DNA of 19,512 nucleotides from JAJRVH01 sp964505995 (lineage in GTDB: Bacteria > Pseudomonadota > Zetaproteobacteria > Mariprofundales > Mariprofundaceae): the NCBI GenBank assembly GCA_964505995.1, contig CAZDLB010000023.1, positions 1 through 19,512 of the forward strand. Reading direction: 5' to 3'. The notes beneath the pieces are model-generated. The model had not been told where the DNA came from, did not search any database, and saw nothing but the letters and a program-made list of their open reading frames with translations. Each line of letters begins with the position of its first letter. Positions within the stretch are counted from its first letter, which is position 1. Positions 14,532 to 19,512 of this stretch are shown here, piece after piece. The position numbers and the translations under genes are program-made.

Positions 14532-15644
14532 TCAGGACATGTCCCATTCCTCCAGCGGCAGGTTCAGCTTCTGGTGATGCGCCTCGCCATGCGGCTCCAC
14601 CCATTGCTCGAACGAGGCATAGGCATTCATGAAGGAGTGGAAGATTTCGCCGGGGATGCAGCAGATCAGCGCATGCCTGCTGGCCGTCACGCGGGTGCCC
14701 CGCGGAAGCTGGATATAGCGGCTGACATCGCCGAACATGTCTCCGGGAGTCAGCGTATGCTGCATCCGCTTCTCACCCTGTACGCGTTCGGCCTGCAATT
14801 CGCCGAACAGGATGATGCAGCAGCAGTTCGGCTTGTGTTCATCATCCAGAACGATTTCTCCCGGCGCGAACTCGCGCACGCGCGATTCCTCGGCCACCCA
14901 GCGGCGATCGGCTTCGGGCAGTTCGGCAAAGGCCGGATGCCCATGGGTCATCGCATGGATCATGCGCGCCTGAACCGTGCGCATCAGGTATTCGCCCGCG
15001 ATCGGGAAGCGCTGCATCAGTTGGGAAACGGCCAGGTCCGAGAACTCGAGCAGCAGGCAGTCTTCGCGCGCCGTGACCATGGCCGAGCGTGGCAGCTTGT
15101 AGACGCAGGCGAACTCGCCGAAGAAGTGGCCGGCCCTGAGGATGGAGAGATGATCGTCCCTTCCGTCCTCCATCAGGATATGAACATCCACCTCGCCTTC
15201 GAGAATGAGGTAGAAGGTCTTGCTCTCCTCGCCCTGGCGGACGATATCTTCACCGGCTTTCGCCTGAATGAGGCGTCCCTGACGCAGGAAATCCATTGCC
15301 TCGGAATCGGAGAGCTGTTCGATCAGCGCGAAGCTGTGGCCTTTCTCGCTGTCCACCTCGACCGGGCCGCTGCCGGTGATGCGTGCCATGTTGGCCAGCG
15401 CGTCGATCTCGGCCTTTTCCGGATGATCCAGCTGTTCGCAGATCGCGAGAAACCCCAGCGCATGCGTGCCGCGGCCGGAAGCGAGCATGCGCCGGGCCAT
15501 CGTCAGGGCCAGATCACGCGCCTTTTCCGTTTCATCCCGCTTCTGCAGCATCTGGATCAGCGGTCGGGCAATGTGCAGATCCTCGGGGAACACCCGATGC
15601 AGGTCCTGATAGACCAGCAGCAGTTCATCGTCGGTCATGGCCAT
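14532..15644 (-). CDS. Tandem cyclic-nucleotide-binding-domain protein
   Basis: A 370-residue soluble protein. Residues 1-100 are helical and TPR-like (RPLIQMLQKRDETEKARDLALTMARRML). The first cNMP-binding fold spans about 105-225 with GHFFGEFACVYKLPRSAMVTA, in which the phosphate-binding Glu and Arg are kept. The second spans about 245-350 with GDMFGDVSRYIQLPRGTRVTA, where Glu is replaced by Asp and the SA after Arg is lost, so it is probably degenerate. There is no HTH, kinase or membrane segment, so it is not a CRP-type regulator. The output is unknown; it may act through protein contacts. No Shine-Dalgarno is seen. The predicted -10 ends 6 nt before ATG 15642-15644, favouring this start over the ATG at 15638. 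It is divergent from psd. Confidence 0.85.
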   Translation of the reverse strand: MAMTDDELLLVYQDLHRVFPEDLHIARPLIQMLQKRDETEKARDLALTMARRMLASGRGTHALGFLAICEQLDHPEKAEIDALANMARITGSGPVEVDSEKGHSFALIEQLSDSEAMDFLRQGRLIQAKAGEDIVRQGEESKTFYLILEGEVDVHILMEDGRDDHLSILRAGHFFGEFACVYKLPRSAMVTAREDCLLLEFSDLAVSQLMQRFPIAGEYLMRTVQARMIHAMTHGHPAFAELPEADRRWVAEESRVREFAPGEIVLDDEHKPNCCCIILFGELQAERVQGEKRMQHTLTPGDMFGDVSRYIQLPRGTRVTASRHALICCIPGEIFHSFMNAYASFEQWVEPHGEAHHQKLNLPLEEWDMS

Positions 15645-15650
15645 AAGGCA

Positions 15651-15678
15651 AGTGTAGCCGAAGAAACGTGATTGTCAT
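15651..15678 (-). promoter_or_regulatory. Promoter of the cyclic-nucleotide gene
   Basis: Minus strand: ATGACA (15673-15678; 5 of 6) and TACACT (15651-15656; 4 of 6) with a 16-nt spacer. Six nt separate the -10 from the ATG at 15644, implying a leaderless transcript. Confidence 0.55.
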
Positions 15679-15698
15679 CCTTGCCCGGCAGCTTGCGC

Positions 15699-15727
15699 TT
15701 GGGTCGGCCTGCACAAGCCGCTAGGCT
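15699..15727 (+). promoter_or_regulatory. Possible psd promoter
   Basis: TTGGGT (15699-15704; 3 of 6) and TAGGCT (15722-15727; 3 of 6) with a 17-nt spacer, 6 nt before the psd ATG. The match is weak, but the position and absence of a Shine-Dalgarno parallel the neighbouring divergent promoter. The TTGGCGCATGA start context resembles TTGTCGCATGA at the leu leader peptide. Confidence 0.35.
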
Positions 15728-15733
15728 TGGCGC

Positions 15734-16411
15734 ATGAACGATTCCAAAGCCTTGACCGGGCGCCCGCGTGGGCGCCTGCCATTTTCGCCGCAGGGCTGGC
15801 CCTTTCTGATTCCGGTTGCGCTGGGCTGTGCCGGCTGTTTTGCGCTGGGCTGGATGATGGCCGCATGGCTGTTGCTCGGGCTGCTGCTTTTCATGCTCAA
15901 TTTCTTCCGCGATCCCGAACGCGATACGCCGCAGGGCGAGGGGCTGTATATTGCCCCGGCCGATGGCAAGGTGGTGACGGCCGAGCGGATCGGCGATGTG
16001 CTGCGCGTCGATATCTTCATGAATGTCTTCAATGTGCATGTGAATCGCGCGCCGATCAGCGGCGAGATCACCGCGATGGATTTCACCCGCGGTCGGTTCG
16101 TCAACGCCAGCTTCCCCGAGGCCAGCGAGCTGAACGAACGCAACCGTTTCGAGATGCGCGCAGCGGACGGGCGGACGATCGCCTTTACCCAGATCGCCGG
16201 CCTGCTCGCCCGTCGAATCGTCAGCTATGTCGATGTCGGGGACCGGGTCCGGGCCGGGCAGCGCATCGGCATGATCCGCTTCGGTTCACGGGTCAATTGC
16301 GAGATCCCGCCCGACTACGAGCTGAAGGTCGCGGTGGGCGACCATGTCCATGCGGGCCTGACCATCCTGGCCTCCAGGCCCGATGCCTCCGGGGATGAGC
16401 CTGATGCGTGA
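15734..16411 (+). CDS. psd: Phosphatidylserine decarboxylase (short form)
   Basis: Converts phosphatidylserine to phosphatidylethanolamine at the inner membrane. 225 residues, the size of the short PSD-A type rather than the ~320-residue E. coli form. An N-terminal hydrophobic segment (about 22-56) anchors it. Conserved blocks are NFFRDPER, YIAPADGKV, IFMNVFNVHVNRAP and the self-cleavage site Gly184-Ser185 in IRFGSRVNCEIP, where Ser becomes the pyruvoyl group. The start ATG at 15734 has no Shine-Dalgarno and lies just after a -10-like TAGGCT. pssA overlaps its 3' end by 8 bp, so substrate-producing and substrate-consuming enzymes are coupled. Archaetidylserine decarboxylase is the alternative name given to this subfamily by some annotations. 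Confidence 0.95.
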   Translation: MNDSKALTGRPRGRLPFSPQGWPFLIPVALGCAGCFALGWMMAAWLLLGLLLFMLNFFRDPERDTPQGEGLYIAPADGKVVTAERIGDVLRVDIFMNVFNVHVNRAPISGEITAMDFTRGRFVNASFPEASELNERNRFEMRAADGRTIAFTQIAGLLARRIVSYVDVGDRVRAGQRIGMIRFGSRVNCEIPPDYELKVAVGDHVHAGLTILASRPDASGDEPDA

Positions 16412-17228
16412 ATCCCGGTCCCGGCGCGGCCTCTATGTGCTGCCCAGTCTGTTCACCAGCATGGGCCTGTTCGCCGGCTTCTATTCGCTGATCGCGGCGA
16501 TACAGGGGCGATTCGAGCTGGCTGCATGGGCCATCGTCGTGGCTGCGATCTTCGACATGCTCGATGGCCGGGTCGCGCGCCTGCTGCATGCCGAAACGGC
16601 CTTTGGCGCGGAATACGATTCCCTGTGCGACATGCTGTCCTTCGGCATTGCTCCGGCGGTGCTGGTCTATCTCTGGGCGCTGGTACATCTGCCGAGCGAT
16701 CTGCACAAGCTGGCCTGGCTTGGCGCCTTTTTCCTTGCCGCGTGTGCTGCGCTGAGGCTGGCGCGCTTCAATGTGCAGCTGGAGAAACACGACAAGCGCT
16801 ATTTCACGGGGCTGCCGACACCGGGATCGGCGCTGCTGATCGCCTCCGGCGTGCTGTTTTATGCGGACATGAATCTCGACCCCCAGCCGTGGCTGTGGCT
16901 GGGGCTGTCGCTGGCCTTGGCCTGGCTGATGGTCAGCAATGTGCGCTTCATCTCGGGCAAGGACATCGATCTGCACCGCCGGCGCACGACCAGCGGCTTT
17001 CTCGTCTTTTTCATTGTGATCAGCGGGCTGGTCATGGCCTTTCCGTACCGCGTGCCATTTGCGGTCTTTCTGGCCTATGTCCTGCACGGGCCGATGCTCA
17101 GCGCGTGGCAGCATCGGCGCCTGCAGCATTACCGCATGCTTCGTCGCCGCCTCAAGCGTCGTCGGGCCGCGCAGGCGGCTTCCGAATCCTCAAAAGGCGG
17201 GGAGCAGAGCCGGGATTCTTCGCATTGA
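16404..17228 (+). CDS. pssA: CDP-diacylglycerol-serine O-phosphatidyltransferase
   Basis: Makes phosphatidylserine from CDP-diacylglycerol and serine in the inner membrane, supplying Psd. 274 residues with several transmembrane helices. The CDP-alcohol phosphotransferase signature DG-x2-AR-x8-G-x3-D-x3-D is complete (from DGRVAR to SLCD). The TSMGLFAGFYSL and FNVQLEK regions are typical of the PssA type found beside short psd genes. The basic C-terminal tail (RRRLKRRRAAQ) is cytoplasmic. Start choice: ATG 16404 overlaps the psd stop as ATGcgTGA; ATGs at 16383 and 16395 in frame are possible and add up to seven residues. The stop codon lies inside the -35 of the leuA promoter. Confidence 0.93.
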   Translation: MRESRSRRGLYVLPSLFTSMGLFAGFYSLIAAIQGRFELAAWAIVVAAIFDMLDGRVARLLHAETAFGAEYDSLCDMLSFGIAPAVLVYLWALVHLPSDLHKLAWLGAFFLAACAALRLARFNVQLEKHDKRYFTGLPTPGSALLIASGVLFYADMNLDPQPWLWLGLSLALAWLMVSNVRFISGKDIDLHRRRTTSGFLVFFIVISGLVMAFPYRVPFAVFLAYVLHGPMLSAWQHRRLQHYRMLRRRLKRRRAAQAASESSKGGEQSRDSSH

Positions 17229-17253
17229 CGCTGGCCGGACTCGGTGGTCTAAT
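17225..17253 (+). promoter_or_regulatory. leuA promoter
   Basis: TTGACG (17225-17230; 5 of 6) and TCTAAT (17248-17253; 5 of 6) with an ideal 17-nt spacer: the best sigma-70 match in the window. The -35 overlaps the pssA stop codon. The expected start of transcription, about 17260, coincides with the leader-peptide ATG at 17261. Confidence 0.8.
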
Positions 17254-17260
17254 TTGTCGC

Positions 17261-17332
17261 ATGACGACCGGATTTCCTTCTCCCGCCCTGCCGTCGCTGC
17301 TTCTGCTGCGACGCCGCCTGTGCATCGGCTGA
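17261..17332 (+). CDS. leuL: leuA leader peptide (attenuation)
   Basis: A 23-residue ORF between the leuA promoter and an intrinsic terminator. It has six leucines (positions 10, 13-16 and 20), four of them consecutive, followed by three arginines. This is the arrangement of amino-acid-operon leader peptides such as LeuL of enteric bacteria. Ribosome stalling at the Leu run when charged tRNA-Leu is scarce would favour read-through into leuA. There is no Shine-Dalgarno, and the ATG lies 7 nt after the -10, so the leader is probably translated from a leaderless mRNA. It is much too short for usual gene finding. The stop codon lies in a 16-bp palindrome. The function is inferred from position and codon content. 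Confidence 0.8.
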   Translation: MTTGFPSPALPSLLLLRRRLCIG

Positions 17333-17343
17333 AGCGCTTCAGC
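17328..17343 (+). repeat. 16-bp palindrome at the leader-peptide stop codon
   Basis: GCTGAAGCGCTTCAGC is a perfect palindrome overlapping the leader stop. In RNA it can fold as a 6-bp stem with a GCGC loop. GAAGC (17331-17335) can also pair with GCTTC at 17299-17303 inside the Leu codons, so it is a candidate switch between pause and anti-terminator folds. Confidence 0.5.
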
Positions 17344-17355
17344 GAGGATGTACGG

Positions 17356-17382
17356 GCCGCGGTTTTTTTCCGCGGCTTTTTT
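17356..17382 (+). terminator. leuA attenuator terminator
   Basis: A perfect 7-bp stem GCCGCGG/CCGCGGC (17356-17362, 17370-17376) with a T7 loop and a T6 run (17377-17382), located 23 nt after the leader stop and 52 nt before leuA. As it precedes the gene it is expected to be conditional. Loss of pairing at 17356-17362 would form the anti-terminator; a partial partner is GCCGC at 17313-17317. Confidence 0.85.
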
Positions 17383-17434
17383 GTTGGCACGCTTGAGGGA
17401 ATGCTGATCCGCCCGCGAACCAAGGAGGCCAGAC

Positions 17435-18979
17435 ATGGCAGAACGCCTGCACATCTTTGATACGACCCTGCGCGATGGCGAGCAGTCGCCGGGATGTTCG
17501 ATGAACATCGACGAGAAGCTGCGCGTGGCCCATGCGCTGGATGCGCTGGGCGTCGACATCATCGAGGCCGGCTTCCCGATCGCCTCGCCGGGCGATTTCG
17601 AGGCCGTGCACCGCATCGCCGGGGAGGTCGCGCATGCCCGCATTGCCGGACTGGCGCGGGCCGCCGAGCGTGATATCCGACGGGCGGCCGAGGCCGTTGC
17701 CCCGGCCGGCGATCGTGGCCGCATCCACACCTTTATCGCCACCAGCCCGATCCACATGCAGGCCAAGCTGCGCATGAGCCCGGAACAGGTGCTTAAGCGC
17801 GCCGTGGAGGCCGTGAAGCTGGCGCGCTCGCTGGCGCCGGAGGTCGAGTTCTCGGCCGAGGATGCCGGTCGCAGCGATCTCGACTTTCTCTGCCGCATCG
17901 TTGAGGCGACGATCGCGGCCGGCGCGCGCGTGATCAATATTCCGGACACCGTCGGCTACATGATTCCCGAGGAGTTTGGCGAGCGCATCCGTCAGCTCAT
18001 CGAGCGCGTGCCCAATGCCGATCAGGCGATCTTTTCGGTGCACTGCCACAACGACCTGGGGCTTGCGGTTGCCAATTCGATTGCGGCCGTGATCAACGGC
18101 GCGCGGCAGGTCGAATGCACGATCAATGGCCTGGGCGAGCGCGCCGGCAATGCGTCGCTGGAGGAGATCGTGATGATTCTCAGGACGCGCTCCGATCGCT
18201 TCGATATCGAGACCGGGGTCGATACGACCCGCATCGTGCCGACCTCGAAACTGGTATCCCAGATCACCGGCATGCCGATCCAGCCGAACAAGGCCATCGT
18301 CGGCGCCAACGCCTTTGCGCATGAGTCCGGCATTCACCAGGATGGCGTACTCAAGCATCAGAAGACCTACGAAATCATGACCCCGGAATCGGTGGGCTGG
18401 ACGACGAACCGCATGGTGCTGGGCAAGCATTCGGGGCGTGCTGCCCTGAAGGCGCGCTATGCCGAGCTGGGGGTGGAGCTTGACGGTGAGCAGCTCAATA
18501 CGGTCTTTGAGCGTTTCAAGGTGCTGGCCGACAAGAAGAAGGACATCTTCGATGAGGATCTGATGTCCATCCTTTCCGGCGATTCGGAGGTGGATTCCGA
18601 ACGCGTGAAGCTGGTCAGTCTGCATGCGGCCTCCGGCACCGGCGATACCCCGGTGGCGGCCGTCGAGCTGGAGATCGAGGGCCATCTTCACAAGGCCACG
18701 GCCGAGGGCGACGGTCCGGTGGATGCGGCCTTCAAGGCCATCAATTCACTGGTGGAGCCGAATGGCAGGCTGCTCCTGTATGCGGTCAATGCCATCACCG
18801 CCGGCACCGATGCGCAGGGGGAGGTGACGGTGCGCCTACAGGATGGCGATCGCATCGTCAACGGCCAGGGTGCGGATACCGATATCGTCGTGGCCAGCGC
18901 GAAGGCGCTGATCGCCGCGCTGAACAAGCTGCCGAACATGCATGCCAGAGAGGTGCATGCCCAGTATTCGGGCGTCTGA
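17435..18979 (+). CDS. leuA: 2-isopropylmalate synthase
   Basis: Condenses acetyl-CoA with 2-oxoisovalerate, the first committed step of leucine synthesis. 514 residues. The TIM-barrel starts FDTTLRDGEQSPG (metal and substrate site), with HCHNDLGLAVANS as the metal-binding histidines and INGLGERAGNASLEE. The linker carries FAHESGIHQDGVLK. The C-terminal third (SLHAASGTGDTPVAAVELEIEG, then VDAAFKAINSLV) is the LeuA regulatory domain that binds leucine for feedback inhibition. AAGGAGG at 17422-17428 lies 6 nt before the ATG, the strongest Shine-Dalgarno in the window, in contrast to its leader peptide. It lies downstream of psd-pssA, a grouping common in proteobacteria, but has its own promoter and attenuator. 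Homologous citramalate synthase is less likely. Confidence 0.97.
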   Translation: MAERLHIFDTTLRDGEQSPGCSMNIDEKLRVAHALDALGVDIIEAGFPIASPGDFEAVHRIAGEVAHARIAGLARAAERDIRRAAEAVAPAGDRGRIHTFIATSPIHMQAKLRMSPEQVLKRAVEAVKLARSLAPEVEFSAEDAGRSDLDFLCRIVEATIAAGARVINIPDTVGYMIPEEFGERIRQLIERVPNADQAIFSVHCHNDLGLAVANSIAAVINGARQVECTINGLGERAGNASLEEIVMILRTRSDRFDIETGVDTTRIVPTSKLVSQITGMPIQPNKAIVGANAFAHESGIHQDGVLKHQKTYEIMTPESVGWTTNRMVLGKHSGRAALKARYAELGVELDGEQLNTVFERFKVLADKKKDIFDEDLMSILSGDSEVDSERVKLVSLHAASGTGDTPVAAVELEIEGHLHKATAEGDGPVDAAFKAINSLVEPNGRLLLYAVNAITAGTDAQGEVTVRLQDGDRIVNGQGADTDIVVASAKALIAALNKLPNMHAREVHAQYSGV

Positions 18980-18993
18980 TTCGGAGAACGCAG

Positions 18994-19026
18994 AAAAAAG
19001 GCCGGAATCGAAATTCCGGCCTTTTT
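18994..19026. terminator. Bidirectional terminator between leuA and accC
   Basis: A6, then a 9-bp stem GGCCGGAAT/ATTCCGGCC (19000-19008, 19013-19021) with a CGAA loop, then T5. The A-run and T-run flank the stem, so both convergent transcripts get a hairpin with a U-tract. It begins 14 nt after the leuA stop and ends 12 nt before the accC stop. Confidence 0.92.
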
Positions 19027-19038
19027 GCATCAAAGGGG

Positions 19039-19512
19039 CTACAGATGCATCTGGCTGAGCCAGCGTTCCAGGAAGTGGATGTTGAAATCGGCATTCTGGA
19101 AGCCGGGATTGGCCAGCAGCCGCTGATGCAGCTCCTGATTCGTCGTCACGCCCAGGATCACCAGCTCGTCGATGGCGCGCTGCATGCGGCGGATGCATTT
19201 CTCGCGCGTGCGCGCATGCGTGATGATCTTGCCGATCATCGAGTCGTAGTGCGGCGGGATGCGATAACCGGTATAGATGAACGAATCCACGCGCACGCTG
19301 CGCCCGCCCGGGGCATGGTAGAGCTCCACCGTTCCGGGCGATGGCGTGAACTTGAACGGATGCTCGGCATTGATGCGGCATTCGATCGCATGCCCCTTCT
19401 TCTTGATGTCCTGCTGCGAGAAGGCCAAGGCCTCGCCGGCGGCCACGCGGATCTGCCATTCGATCAGATCCACGCCGGTGATCCATTCGGTCACCGGATG
19501 CTCGACCTGGAT
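19039..19512 (-). CDS. accC: Acetyl-CoA carboxylase biotin carboxylase subunit (5' part off window)
   Basis: The C-terminal 157 residues of an ATP-grasp biotin carboxylase, which carboxylates biotin on AccB in the first step of fatty-acid synthesis. The edge reads IQVEHPVTEW, the conserved catalytic-loop block, followed by TGVDLIEWQIRVAAGE. Then come GHAIECRINAE, YTGYRIPPHYDSMIGKII and the C-terminal ILGVTTNQELHQRLL region. About 290 N-terminal residues lie beyond the right edge, where accB would be expected. A pyruvate carboxylase A subunit is the main alternative; the blocks and length to the stop fit AccC. Confidence 0.93.
   Translation of the reverse strand: MQVEHPVTEWITGVDLIEWQIRVAAGEALAFSQQDIKKKGHAIECRINAEHPFKFTPSPGTVELYHAPGGRSVRVDSFIYTGYRIPPHYDSMIGKIITHARTREKCIRRMQRAIDELVILGVTTNQELHQRLLANPGFQNADFNIHFLERWLSQMHL

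Noticed and set aside
1..19512. Mobile element, phage, CRISPR or horizontally acquired island
   Set aside because: No transposase, integrase, att-like repeats or spacer arrays were seen; base composition and gene types look uniform and mostly housekeeping.

Overview
The window is a compact, GC-rich stretch of a Gram-negative bacterial chromosome. A diderm proteobacterium is indicated by a LolA/FtsX-type envelope export operon, two predicted outer-membrane beta-barrels, a PilP-like protein, YbeD (DUF493) and a psd-pssA-leuA cluster. The gene set fits beta-, gamma- or zetaproteobacteria or Acidithiobacillia; the sequence alone does not settle which. There are no rRNA or tRNA genes, insertion sequences, phage genes or CRISPR arrays, and no gap longer than about 210 bases without a gene.

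Layout. (1) 1-7566, all minus strand, read right to left: an orphan pilP-like gene, nth (endonuclease III), acs (acetyl-CoA synthetase), ribF (FAD synthetase), ileS (isoleucyl-tRNA synthetase) and a TrhA/hemolysin III membrane protein cut by the window edge. acs-ribF are 6 bp apart and trhA overlaps the end of ileS by 34 bp, so acs-ribF-ileS-trhA is probably co-transcribed. (2) 7669-9343, minus strand: ybeD, an S24 (LexA/UmuD-type) self-cleaving peptidase without a DNA-binding domain, and an unrecognised outer-membrane barrel ending in a strong terminator. (3) 9451-14514, plus strand: a five-gene, tightly overlapping operon encoding a LolA-like periplasmic protein, two paralogous FtsX-type permeases, a LolD/MacB-type ATPase and an outer-membrane barrel. 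Together these look like a complete route from inner to outer membrane for a lipid-like cargo. (4) 14532-15644, minus strand: a stand-alone protein with two cyclic-nucleotide-binding folds. (5) 15734-18979, plus strand: psd and pssA (the two steps from CDP-diacylglycerol to phosphatidylethanolamine), then leuA (first step of leucine synthesis). leuA has its own promoter, a leucine-rich leader peptide and an attenuator terminator. (6) 19039-19512, minus strand: the 3' part of accC (biotin carboxylase), convergent with leuA across a bidirectional terminator.

Regulation is the most informative layer. leuA shows a textbook attenuation leader that had to be found by reading below ORF-calling size. 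Four starts (the LolA-like gene, the cyclic-nucleotide gene, psd and the leuA leader peptide) have no Shine-Dalgarno sequence and lie only 6-7 nt after a -10-like hexamer, suggesting leaderless transcripts, while other genes here have strong Shine-Dalgarno sequences.
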